A DNA stretch of 64,000 nucleotides, from assembly GCA_037157565.1 (NCBI GenBank), contig JAZHRO010000012.1, positions 61,309,501-61,373,500 of the forward strand, written 5' to 3'. Numbering within the stretch: position 1 is the stretch's first letter; the number at the start of each line of letters is the position of its first letter. This document shows, one piece after another, positions 32,901-44,400 of the stretch. The stretch comes from Thalassia testudinum (Eukaryota; Streptophyta; Magnoliopsida; Alismatales; Hydrocharitaceae). The notes below the pieces were generated by a model. That model ran no database searches and had not been told where the DNA came from. It was given only the letters and a program-made list of their open reading frames with translations. Made by a program: the position numbers and the translations under genes.

Positions 32901-34427
32901 TTTGTTAGGCCCTTTTGGGCAAACCGGGGTAATCAGACGAGGGTGCGTGGATTATGGAGGAGCGAGACCCTTGTTTAGTTCTGAGGGGCGAGACTCCTGT
33001 TCTGAGAGGGCAAAGCCCTATACTGTTCCGTGCTGTACTTTGGGCGTACCCGCTAGCGGAAACGACTGACCGCGTATCAATGCAGGGTAGCTACCCGTGA
33101 GCTTATCACGCATACCGTAGTCACCGCTACGTGTTGACAGTGACCTCGGGGTGGTTGACTGGGTGAAGGGCTATCACGAGAGACTCTCCCGACCAGGAGA
33201 GCACCACATGTACCTTCTACTCTACGGAAAAGACTGCAATCAAGATCGTTCCCACAAGAAACATGCAAGATCAAAATATACCTGGATACTTGAAAGATAA
33301 ATAAACCAGAAACACATAAATGAGATAATTAGAAATGGGAAATAAACCTGTTGTTGTTTTACTGTACTTGCACTTAAATAATGTAAACACCACTCTACTC
33401 AGCGTTCGCTGACTCTATCTTTTCGTAACCCTGTTCAGGACCAGGAGTTGAGAAGCCCGAGTTTCCAACTACAGAGGGTGCTAGGCTCAGCCGAGCCCAG
33501 CCATAGTCGTTCTTTCAGCACTTTCGTTTTCTCTACTATTGTAGTGAGTAATGGACACACAATTTACTGTTCCTGTTACTTCCTGTTCCTTTACGCTTTC
33601 TGTTGTTGTTATGGTGGCATGAGCTATATTTTGAAACAGTTGTTCTACTTTCTTTACTGTTTCATACTTTTTTTCTGCTTAGTTATATTACATGTGTGAA
33701 TGTGGTTTATTTTCCTTCTTTTGGTTATTTCTTATTGGACAATTAGGTCTTGGGATTAGTCAAGGCGAGCCGGTCTTGGGTCCTGTAGGGATCTGGGAAC
33801 CGGGTCATAACACTAACGATTATTTCCCTCAACATTTACTTTGTTAGCCAACGTTGCACCAATTGGATGTCTAGCGCAACCATCAGACGTCTTCTAAGAC
33901 GTCTGGACTAAGGTCTGAGTCAGCAGTCAGACGTCTTAAACCTATTAAGTCCAGCCTAGGTTATTGGACGTCTGAGTCAACAGTCAGACATCTTAAAAGT
34001 TACTTTCAGACGTCTGATTTCCAAATTAGACATCTAATTAGGCTGTCAGAACCCTATTTTGGTTTTCTAAGTTCTCTACAGAAAACCTACGTATCCTAGG
34101 GTTCTGCAAGTGTTCCTAGGATTACTTTAAGGGTTCTTTGAGGCTCTTTAACATAAGATCTAAGAAATAAAGAGTGAAAACAAAGTACAAAATACAATGA
34201 AGGAAATCTATCTAATTCTTCATCTCCTTTCTTCAAACTTTCGCTCCTCGCGAAGCTCCATCTCCTCTGTCAATCTCTTCCAATCTGCCATGGATGCAAG
34301 CTCGAACTTCGTCTAAACACGTCTCCATTTGCAAATTGACCTGAAAACTAGGACTCAAAAGCAAATGTTAAATAACGAGTGTTTTGTTATCATCAAAGTA
34401 AACGATCATGGTGCTCTAGCACTAATA
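29954..34427 (-). mobile_element. Solo LTR of an unassigned family (about 1.7 kb) with a nested LTR
   Basis: Flanked by perfect duplications GGCAC (29949-29953 and 34428-34432). On the minus strand it starts TATTAGTGCTAGAGCACC, probably TG mutated to TA, and ends GGAATTTACA. Without the nested 31054-33812 insert it is about 1715 bp. It lacks the ACGACCCGG end of Tekay LTRs, and its TAGTGCTAGAGCACC tip recalls Ty1/copia LTRs, which is only a guess. A TATA box (CTATAAATAG on the minus strand) is at 30613-30622. U3 carries CAGACGTCTG copies at 30732-31041 and 33886-34018. No gene. Confidence 0.75.
31054..33812 (+). mobile_element. Nested solo LTR, Tekay-like family (2759 bp)
   Basis: Plus orientation: starts TGTAATGACC and ends GGTCATAACA. 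Its right end is the reverse complement of the left end of 27131-29457 (GTAGGGATCTGGGAACCGGGTC). Flanks ATAAC (31049-31053) and CTAAC (33813-33817) agree at four of five positions, consistent with an old target duplication. Palindrome clusters at 31084-31146 and 31615-32010 bracket a GC-rich promoter-like segment with CTACATAAA near 31242. No pol sequence. Confidence 0.8.
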
Positions 34428-34432
34428 GGCAC

Positions 34433-35059
34433 ACCCCACATTCATTCACAAATTAATTAAAATAGCTTAATTTGATACCTCAACAAAGTGTGTGAATTAG
34501 AGAGAAGGTGTCCGAGGATGCGAGATACCTAAATCAAATTACAAAAATTTATATGCAAAAAACTATAAAAAAATTACAAAAATTTAACCACATTTTATAT
34601 TTAATTAATTAAATTTATTAACCTAAAATTTAACCTAAATCAATTTACAGCAGTGGGAGGAGGAGGAGGAGGGGGGTTTGACTAGCGAGGCTGGGGGGGA
34701 GGGTGGGGAGGTGGGGATGGTGGCAGGGGGAGGAGGAGATGGCGAGGTAGAGGAGGAGGAAGGAGGGGGCAGCTAGAGGAGGTGGGAGGGGGCGAATAGG
34801 AAGTGGTGGTGGCAGGGGGAGGAAGAGATGGCATTGGAGGGGGCAGATGGGAAGGAGTAGGAGGAGGGCTAGGGCGACACCACAAGGAGGGCGGTGGCTG
34901 TGCACATGTAGAGGAGGGGGACGACGAGGGGAGGGGGCTGGAGGAGGAGGAGGATGGGTGCTTACCAAGGATGAGGGGGCGATGCGGCCGGAGAAGGATC
35001 ACCGAGTTCAAGGAAGAAGAGAGGGAAAGAAAGAGGAGGTTTTGGGCGATCGGACACGT
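34433..35059. repeat. Flank and GGA-rich tract
   Basis: AT-rich to about 34640, then a (GGA)n-like purine tract to about 35040 that yields long frames on both strands. No gene. Confidence 0.6.
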
Positions 35060-35373
35060 GTTGGGCTAATATTGTACATTTAACGACGATTTTGTAGAAA
35101 ATCATCGTTTAATGTCAAGTTAGGGCATGAAATTTCACTTGCTAAAAAATTTCGTGAAATATATACACAACCGTTTGTGTAAAACCGTCATTTTAGTGAA
35201 TTATACGACCATTTAAAAATCGTCATTTTGGTGAATTATACGACCGTTTAAAAATCGTCATGTATATCCTTGAACATGCGCCACACACGTTGAGCGGATA
35301 TTCCATATAGATGATGGTTTTACCAATAACCGTCGTTTAGAAAGTATTGTAAAAGTCCATTTTTCTAGTATTG
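35060..35373. mobile_element. CACTA-like transposon terminal fragment
   Basis: Ends TTTTTCTAGTATTG, the reverse complement of CAATACTAGAAAAA, one base from the plant CACTACTAGAAA terminal repeat. Inside are repeated subterminal motifs of the ACGACGGTTTT type in both orientations (35082, 35106, 35190, 35218, 35250, 35330). The opposite end was not found. Confidence 0.6.
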
Positions 35374-35823
35374 TTAATAGACTTAAGCAACCACCCAAAA
35401 TGATTAAGTTTAAGATGTCCAGTAATAATTCTCAATTTTTATATCCCACCACTCACTTTCATAAGTTTATGACGTATGACTATTTTTTAAGGTGTTACAA
35501 CCTCCCCCACTTAAAATCTTGACATCTACATTAAGGTTCAATACTCTCAGTAATAGTAATTACTTCACTGCATAGCGCACTCTTTGGTTGTACAACGGAC
35601 AACCCTTTTTTTTTTACTAAAGAGAGTTTGACTCTGATACCATTTTTTAACCACTTAAGTCTAATAAAAAAAAACTGGCATTGATAACTTGTTGGGTGCA
35701 GATCCAATGGACCTAAGCAACCACCCAAAATATTTAAACTAAAGTTGTCAAGTAGTCAATTATTATATCCCACCACTCACTTTCATGTGTTTACGATATG
35801 AGACTATTTTCAAGGGTCTTACA
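35374..35823 (-). mobile_element. Miniature LTR element (TRIM-like), left end truncated
   Basis: Two direct repeats of about 120 bp (35382-35499 and 35708-35823), both with CTTAAGCAACCACCC-like and TATCCCACCACTCACTTTC blocks. On the minus strand the order is LTR (35823 to about 35645), primer site TGGTATCAGAGT (35642-35631, initiator-Met type), a 118-bp internal part, polypurine tract AAGTGGGGGAGGT (35512-35500), and LTR starting TGTAACACC at 35499. With only about 145 bp between LTRs there is no coding capacity. The left LTR is cut at the CACTA-like junction. Confidence 0.7.
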
Positions 35824-35910
35824 GGGAGAGCTTGGACGTGCCCAACAAATGCGAGAGGGGAGTCTTGCAGCCTCTAAGGTGAGAGATGTGTTCAGGGAAA
35901 GGGGAGAGGA

Positions 35911-36125
35911 AAACAAGATATGGAGAATCCTTTGGTCTTGGGAAGATGTTCCAAAGTGGGCACATTGCTCCTAGCTAGTTGCCTAAAACTACCTACTTAA
36001 GCGAAATAGACCGCAGAATTGGGGTATGAACACCCCATCTTCTTGCCTCCTATGCAAGGTGGAGAGTGGAGGAAGAGTTCTATTAACACCTCTTCTTCAA
36101 ATGTTGCTACTCCCATGCGGTATAA
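35911..36125 (+). pseudogene. LINE reverse transcriptase C-terminal zinc finger (zf-RVT) remnant
   Basis: Translation reads NKIWRILWSWEDVPKWAHCS, stop, LVA, stop, NYLLKRNRPQNWGMNTPSSC then LLC. After a frameshift it continues HLFFKCCYSHA. The order W..LW, PxxxxxW, WGM, CxxC, HLFFKC is that of the zf-RVT domain found at the end of plant L1-type reverse transcriptases. Two stops and a frameshift show decay. Confidence 0.75.
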
Positions 36126-36216
36126 AAAAGTGTTCGGTGCACTTCATTCCATCGCCTGCACTTTAAAGACTCCCTATGTGTTGCCTTGAGGGGCAACATC
36201 AATGAAAGCTTTTCCC

Positions 36217-36526
36217 TTTTTTTTTTTAGAGCATAAACTTTTCATTGAAAGGAAGAATCCAATACAAGAGATGCATCTCGGAGAAGGGAGAGACGAAGAA
36301 ACTTCACCCATGAAGAGGGAAACTCCATGAATGGGAGAACTCAAAAATAAAAAACGAGACAAGAAATAAAAGAGAGAAAAAGAATACGTCCCAAGATCGG
36401 AATCCTTACGACATCCTGAAATAGGATTTCCCTATGAATAAGGGCAACTCCATGTTCGTAGGTATAGTAAGGCATAAAAAAATGAATTTTAAAGAAATAC
36501 ATCAAAGAGATCGAATGGATCGACAA

Positions 36527-36560
<34 letters not shown>
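36217..36560. repeat. Retroposon 3' ends: T-run and A32 run
   Basis: A T-run at about 36217-36229 precedes, on the minus strand, a typical LINE 3' end (GAATCCAATACAAG region, 36255-36272). A run of 32 A follows at 36528-36559. The segment may be two insertions or one with tails on opposite strands. Confidence 0.5.
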
Positions 36561-36561
<1 letters not shown>

Positions 36562-38277
36562 AAACTTTTCCATTTGAAACATGGGAATGGTGAGGAATAA
36601 AAGATTTCGTAACGAAACGTTAAAACCTACTAATATTAAACACAAAAATATCGATGCTTGAGGGAGTTACAATAGACACACTACTTGACTTTATTGTATG
36701 AGCTTTTCTCTGTAGACGACTATAAAGGCATGAGCCAGCAAGCGACCGATTGAGCATTCCAGTAACTATTTACCTTTTACTTGAAACCAAAACACATGCA
36801 TAAAATTATTTTACACCAATACTGAAATAAAAATCACTTACACGTTTACTTGGGTCAAATTGTCCCTGATACAAATGTCAGCTGTATGGTATATATCATG
36901 TCATCACATCTATGATATCCATGCGTCAAAATAAACTACCTTTTATATTTTTATACATATCTGATTAGGTGAACGTATAGATGCCGTCTCTAGAGTTGTT
37001 TATTATTTTAAAATACGAGTTATTATGCAATTTGCATTTGTGTATCTTGTTTAAAAGAAAATAGGTATTTTTCACGTACATGTTCGCATAAGGCATGTGA
37101 TATTACACATATATATCCTTAGATTATCATATTTATGCATGTTTTCACGTAGTTGCATGCTTGATTTCGTACGTAAAACCCATCCTCAATAGTGCTGTAA
37201 GTTAAGCAAACATGACATTGAAGTCCAAATAAATATCGATAAACATTCAAAATATTTCAATCAATAAGAATTTTACCAACAAAATTGAGAACATCTCAAA
37301 GTAACGATGCATCTCTAGCCGGGGCGGTTGAAGGTAGAATTCACATTAGTTTTGCTGATAGGATGAGAAAGTGTGAAAAATGCAATTTTTGACCGTTCTC
37401 GTCAACAATATTACCAGATGCCCCCCGAGCTTAATTTGTGGGGACATTTACGGTGTCGAGAAGAACCATTCGGGGGCATCTATATAATAGCAATATTTTG
37501 TTGGGAGACAAGTAAAATTCCGACAATGATGAGATTGACAAATACACCCCTTAATTGAACACCACTCCTTTCACACATACGCACAGACAGCCTTATTGGC
37601 ACCTGTGTACCAGTTAACTCATAATTTGATATCCATAGCTTCATCATATTTGACATGTTAATTACGATACGTTGAGAAAGGAAAATTTACATTTTGAAGA
37701 AATCTTAGAAGTTTCTCACATGTTGAGTGACAAGTTCTTGAACAATTTCATTCTAATTCGTTGACCACTATGGAGTGAACCGTCCATCTTGTTTAGTCTA
37801 AATATTGGTAGCTGCCGTCGGTTTTACCTTCTTTCATTGATCCATCAAGCGAGAGAAGAGCACTTGTTTTCAAAAAATCCAATGGATGGTCAGACCTCCT
37901 ACGACGCGAGACGATCAAGGAAGTCTAGGGTTCATCCGGTTTACTAACAAGATATATAGGATCACGTGCATGATTACTATACTTCTTAACGACAAAAATA
38001 CTCTGGGTAAATACGTAAGAATGCCACAAGGGAATTATTGTAGGGAGACAAGAAGTCCAGCCTACGATGGGATGACAAGAAAATTAATAATATTAAATGC
38101 ACATAAATCAACTCTATCGGCATAATATCAAATCCTTTATACTGTTTATATACATTAATATTAATTAATGTTCACTTATTTTTTTTGGATAAGATTTTGA
38201 TTTTGACACGATGGTATTATATTTTTTATTTATTTTTGAATATTTACTTCCTTCGACGGCACTCTTGAAATTTGATA
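36561..38277. other. AT-rich intergenic, no gene recognised
   Basis: Only short frames (61 and 79 codons) without recognisable features. Confidence 0.6.
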
Positions 38278-38304
38278 CTCTCTCTCTCTCTCTCTCTCTC
38301 TCTC
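38278..38304. repeat. (CT)13 microsatellite
   Basis: Uninterrupted CT dinucleotides over 27 bp. Confidence 0.95.
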
Positions 38305-38775
38305 ATTCTTCGGTCTCTCCACTCAGATTGACGAAAAGTATACAAACGTATTTTATAATGAGTTTGTTAATGCATGAATGAAAGCAGTACAATTAATCAG
38401 TACATTTTTAATTTTTATCGTGAAAATTATTATTCATTGATAAAAATTATTTTCTAAGTAAAATATTAAAAATTACGTTTTAAGTGAAAAATTAATTTTT
38501 ATCGACAAAAAAGTAAAATACATCAATATATTTTTATTTTAAATTGAAAATTTTAAATTTTCAACTAACTTATTTTGATTTTCAATACGTTGAAAATTAT
38601 TTCCAATCAGTGTATTTCGATTTGTTTCATTTTTAATCGATTATTATGATTTTCAACTAGTTGATTTTGACCACATGTTACAAAATATGTTACAACACGT
38701 GTTCCATACTCGTGTCCTCTCCAATTTTTTCAATCGTCAGTGATACGATAATGGTTCAAAATCAAATCGCATGGT

Positions 38776-39095
38776 ATTTTTTACCTGTGTAATTTAATTT
38801 TAAGTATATAATTTGATTTTGAGACAAAAATTTCATACTTTAAAATCCAAAAATCACACTTGAGAATCATTTTCTACTCTAGTGCAAAATAGTTTTAAAC
38901 AAAAAATTACATACTTCAAAATCAAAAAATCATACTTTTGAATCCTTTTATATTATTGTATAATTATTTTTAACTTGTGTAATTTCATTTTGAATAAAAA
39001 TTTATATACTCTAGAACCAAAAATCATACTTTTTAATCATTTTACATTGTTATAAAATTATTTTACACTTGTATAATTTGATTTTGAATAAAAGA
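38776..39095. repeat. Degenerate ~95-bp tandem repeats, about 3-4 copies
   Basis: Each unit runs GTGTAATTT-ATTTTGA, AAAAATTTCATACT, AAAATC-AAAAATCATACTTT, AATC-TTTTA. Copies are visible from 38786, about 38893, 38971 and 39069. Confidence 0.7.
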
Positions 39096-39699
39096 TCACC
39101 GATACCAATTTTAAAAACATTGATTTATTTTGATTTAAAATATAAAATCACCTAAATACCTATTCAAAATAAAAAAATCGTCCATGCAAACTAAAAAATT
39201 ATCAATACATTAAAATTATTTTATTTCAAATATTAAGAAAAGTCATAGCATAAAAAATTTTATGCAACTATAAATATATTTCAGTATTTTATTTTTAAAA
39301 ATTGGCTGACTCTCAACTTTAATATACATGGCACAGTTCACATTAATTTTAACATTGTTTGTTTATTTAGTTTTTCGTTGTTGCCACCACTATATCATCA
39401 TTTTCATTTAATTTTTCTATATCTCTCTCATTTGCAACTGCTTTGTCTTTCTCTCTCTCATTTGCTACCATTTTCGCTCCTCATCTTCTAATTTTTATAC
39501 CAAAAATTAGGGAAACAGAGATAGTGATGTAAAAATGAAATGAAAAAATTTGTTGAAGTTGTTATTGTAATTCACACAATGTTACGAATGTGAATCTATT
39601 TAATAATTAATATTTAATGTAAATAAATAAAAGAATATAAGGTTTGTTACGTATTAGATCTTACTACATTTTAAAAAATCACATCACTTTAACCTAAAA

Positions 39700-39905
39700 T
39701 ATAGAGGTGATAAATAATTTTACACCGGTGATAAATTATTTTGAATAATTTTGCATCGGTATAAAATCATTTTATACCAGTGATAAATTATTCTAAAATA
39801 TTTTTACACTGGTATAATCTAATTTTACATTGGTGTAAAACTATTACAAGGGTGGTTTCATCTATGTAAAGTGATTTTGCACTCGTATAAAGTAATTTTG
39901 AACTA
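39700..39905. repeat. Palindromic TTTTACACCGGTGTAAAA-like array, left
   Basis: Six or seven diverged copies of a TTTTRCAYYRGTRTAAA motif in about 200 bp. A second array lies at 41200-41465, possibly the opposite subterminal region of one transposon. Confidence 0.6.
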
Positions 39906-40080
39906 TGTGTTTAGGATTTAATATTTAAGATTTAGGATTTACGGTTTAGATTTATGGAAATTGATTTCACATACGAGAAGTGATTTTTCACCTTATTATT
40001 TAAGGATTTAGTCTTTAATACTTAAGGTTTAACTAAATCCTAAACACTAAAGATAAGACCCATAAACCCTAAGGTGAAAA

Positions 40081-41072
40081 TGTTGGATTTGAGAGCTTAA
40101 TTTTATTAATCGAGATGTAATTTTTATATGATAACGTATGAATTTATATTAAAATCAATGAAATTTGGGAGAGATTTTTAGTCTCATACTGGAAGTGGAC
40201 AAACCTCTTGATGGGTGTAAAAGGCTTCTACCTTCCATGACTTATGTAGCAAAGAGTGAGAAGTGGGGCTAAGGACCACGCACGTGCGCGCACGCCCCAC
40301 CCCGCCCCAGCCCGACTCGGGCTCATGCTTGACCTCAAGTGAGAATCAATTTGAAACTTGAAACTTGGACTCTTTTGATATGAACTTTTAATCTCATGAT
40401 TTTGGCCTTATTAATCGATCAAAGGTAAAATTAGTCGACCAATTATTTTAGTCGATCAATTATTTTAGTCGACTAAAAAGTTAAGCTTGATCAACCAATT
40501 CATTTTGATCGATCAATGAATTTAATTGGTCGATCAATTGTCGTATTTCCATAAAACAAGAATTTCTATAAGCGTCTGGTCGTGAGCTCTATACAATTGC
40601 CATGAGGTGACTCTCATTTGACACACAACAAGACCAGAAAAGCTCTCTCCACTCTCTCTCTCGTTCTTGCCTTTCTTTCTTGGTGCATTCATTCGACGTG
40701 AGATTGGTAGAGAAATCTCGAATCGCTTTTGTCGACCTTGCACAAGAAGATTAAGAAATCCACAAGAAGTTTTTGGTTAATTAAACCAATAAATTGGTAA
40801 TCAATCAGGAATTTGGTTGGAAACCAAATTACCTCGGCTTCGTTATCTTGAGGGCTTTCGAGGACATCCAAAATTGGACTGCACCAAATCTTTGAGGTGG
40901 ATCATCGTATCTTGATAGTTCGTCAGACCCCGACGCACCAGTATTGTGGGGAGCGATACATTCTTTAAGGAAAGTCCTTAATGGGCGCTTTGATTGGAGT
41001 AATCTTTAGCATTTCTTCATTTTGTTTATTTATCCGATTGCATATTATTTGTTCTTTATTCTGGATCTTACA
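40081..41072 (+). mobile_element. Possible LTR (TG...CA), family unknown
   Basis: TGTTGGATTTGAGAGC to GGATCTTACA has LTR character: an ACCACGCACGTGCGCGCACG block near 40276 and a CAGACCCCGACGCACC block near 40924. Flanking duplications do not match, so this is tentative. Confidence 0.35.
40412..40543. repeat. TCGATCAA / GTCGACTAA short repeats
   Basis: Seven short TNGATCRA or GTCGACYAA units in both orientations in about 130 bp, several self-complementary. Confidence 0.7.
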
Positions 41073-41199
41073 AAATCATGTTTAACTTGCTTGATTTAAT
41101 AGTTTTAATCTATGCGAAAATATTGAAAATTCATATGTTTTTGTTTATTTATTTCCTTTATAGATTTATTTCAATAGAAAAATCACATTTCAAGTGTAA

Positions 41200-41465
41200 A
41201 ATCACTTGTCATAGGTGAAGAAACACTTCAAATTTAATTTCTCACCGATGTAATCTTACTTTAAACTACTTTGCATCAATTCAAAGTAATATTGTACCGT
41301 GGACTCTTACTTTGAATTACTTCCCACAGATGCAATCTTATTTACATCTTAAACTACCTTACACCGGTGTAATATTATTTTGAAAGTGAAAAGTGATTTT
41401 ACACTAATTGAAAGTACGATTGCACAGGTGCAAAATGGTTTTGCACCAGTGCAAAGAGATTACAA
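41200..41465. repeat. Palindromic TTTTGCACCAGTGCAAA-like array, right
   Basis: Several copies, the clearest TTTTGCACCAGTGCAAA near 41431 and CTTACACCGGTGTAAT near 41356. Confidence 0.6.
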
Positions 41466-44400
41466 AAGTGATTTGAGTAGTTTACATTCGTTCAAAAGTA
41501 ATTTGTTATTGATTTCAATAGTAGTAGATTCCATCATGTGTGAACAATTTTCTTCATAAAAAAGAGAAATATCAAGTGAGGACTACATTCACAGTATTGT
41601 ACATTAACTTTTATATTTCTCAACTCACATCATTTTTTTTATTTTTTTTATATAATATTTAACATGTACACATATTTCAAATTTCATCGTCGTTAGCCTC
41701 CTCATCTTAAGCTATTTAATTAAATAATAAAATTAAATATATTTCTGAACACGGGCTAAAAATGAGTTCAAACTTATCTGCCACAAAATTGAAGCCTACG
41801 TGCTAAGGCATCCGGGCGATATTTGCCAGAAAACGTACCGCCGCCTCGCCAGTCACCACAATATTTTACGTGAAATTTGCACTAATGTGCTCCAATCAAA
41901 TTGCAATTAGCCGTGGATTGGGATCTAAATGCGGATGGACGTAAGATTCCCCTCGTGCAGACATATAGTTCAATGCTTCATGGGACATATGGTACACTGG
42001 TAGAGGGGAAAATGTTGCACAGAAAAAGGAAGGAACATATCATCCCTCCAACTTTCCCAAGGGTAATTGGTGAAGAACAATTCACCTATTCTTGTCTGCC
42101 CTATTGCCATGGTGGGCTATTGGACTCTTCTCTGGTGGGCCAGAAGCAAATGCGTCACCTTTTGTATTTTTCGATCCACGTTGTGGCGGCTATATTTTTT
42201 TGTTGGCTAATCCCTTCAAGGACACCCTTCCTTATCATTCTTTCTTGTGGGGGCTCCATGTGATCCTCAAATCTTTTCAAGATGGTTAACACGTAAGCAG
42301 CTGCTGCCTATTCCCATGATGGCTGCTCGTTTGCCGTTCTTGCCTTCCTTTTTAAGAGCAATGGGCTCAATTTCTTTTGAAGGTGAGAAAACATAAGTGG
42401 TTGATTGCAATTGCAAGCAATTTCTCTATGGAAATTTTACATTTTTCTCCTTTTGTGACTTCTCCTTTATCAAGCTTTAAGTTAGTAGGTGATGAGTGGG
42501 GTTAAGGTTCTTGGTTTGGATGAGTGGTGGAATAATCGATGGTTGGATGTAATAATTATTGTAGTGGAACTTAGTGGAAGTGATTAGCTATTCTTATTAA
42601 AAATTTGAATGGGATATTAAATCCCCTAGCTTGGGCAGATCAATCATTCTAACTTTGCTACCTATTATATATGAACAAATGCATAATTGAGAAACCATTT
42701 TATTTATAAGACTAGGAATAAAAGTAAGACTCAGATATAAATAAATATCAGGCAAGCGCTACGAAATTTTCTGCATTTAAGTATGTACATGGTGAATGAA
42801 ATCCTTATATCCAACTTGAAATTATCGTAGGTTGTAGATTGGTTCCCATCTTACATGGTCCATATGGTATTTGGTATGCAAACTTTGCATTCATAAATTA
42901 TCAGAAAGGATAATTACATTGAAATGTCATACAGTTTTTTACCAATGCTATTATTAGGCATCAACAATAAGGATTAAAGAGCAAAACTAGTAACCAATAC
43001 AATTTTATATGAGCACATGTGAAAGACTTCAAATTAACCAATGTCAAGATTAATCTAAGATCCTCTGTAAATCAAAGACAAATGAAGAAACAAGGGGTGA
43101 GATACAGTAAGTGAAATATTTATTCAATACAACTAAAGGTTATCTTTGTTACATTAGTAGGAGAGATGAAATCAAAAAGTTATTCTTTTTTGTAAGAAGA
43201 ATATTAATCCCTGATGTTTTATATGTGCAATGTATGAATACCAAATTTGTTGAAAAGGTACTTCAAACAAGGCATATTTAATCTTGTTTATGGAAACAAA
43301 TCAGGTAGGAGAAGACACGAGATCTGATATGTAAATCTCTACGTAAATTTATTCCAATCCCCACAGAGGAATAATAAAGGATCATATCAATCCAATTTGA
43401 TCAATGCATTCTAATCTTAAGCAAATCATCCCATCCAATTCAATTCATCGGCATGAAATCCTTAACCTTCAATCAAAGGATAAGAATTAAAGAATCCAAT
43501 TATGAATCACATCTAACTAATTTAATTCAGATCTAAAACTTAGATAAAATCATTATATAAATCGGTACTATAATATCAAGATCCGATCCTCCAAAACCAA
43601 GTATATTACAAAATCAAACCTTATAACCTTATGTTCGAACTATTACAATTTACTTTTAGGATTAGTTTACTTGAGGTGTGATGAAAGTTGTGTTAATCTA
43701 TAATTATGTTTACTTTTAGAATGATGTTAACACCAGTTTGTATTTATTTGAATTAATGCTAAGTTGTGGTGTTAACCCTTGTGGTCTTTATTTGATAGTA
43801 GTGTTAAGTATATAAAATATAAGAGATGTCAGAGATATAAGTGGTATATAATTTTTACTTAAATTTGATTAACACTAGTTTCAACTAGTATTAAATAAAT
43901 CTATGTTAAAGTAGTTAAACTTAAGTTAACAAATGAGAGGTTAAGTAGTTAAATAAATAAGAGTTAACCTTTTTTTCGAAGGATTAACTCCCAAAGTAAA
44001 CTAGACCTTAAATAATTGATGAAGATGAAAGAGGTAGAAAGGTCCAAAAAGAGGATTGCCGGAGGTAAGAGGTGGATTCACCAAAGCTCGCTAAATGTAA
44101 AGTTCGAAGTGCCAAATGATCTACTTGCACCGGAAAGGTCCTTGAATTTGGTAGCCCCTATTTATAGATTTCTATAGTGTTACATCCTCTCCTAAAAGCC
44201 TCTTCCTCCAAAAATATCAATCTTCTTCCACCTAGTGAGCTTGCTTCACCGAGTTGATCATTGCACTTTTGACGTGCTGAAATGTCCTATTACTAACATG
44301 GCAAGTTTGTTACAGTCAACCTAATCATAATAATGTCCAAATTTGTTATACCCGTAAGAAATATTGTGAGCCTCATCGGTCATTTTTTTGAGTTCAATGA

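Noticed and set aside
40081..41072. A confident complete solo LTR
   Set aside because: TG and CA ends exist, but flanks GAAAA and AAATC do not match as target duplications; kept only as tentative.
41901..42263. 120-codon ORF, possible small gene
   Set aside because: No domain, poor start context, overlapped by another frame with similar composition.
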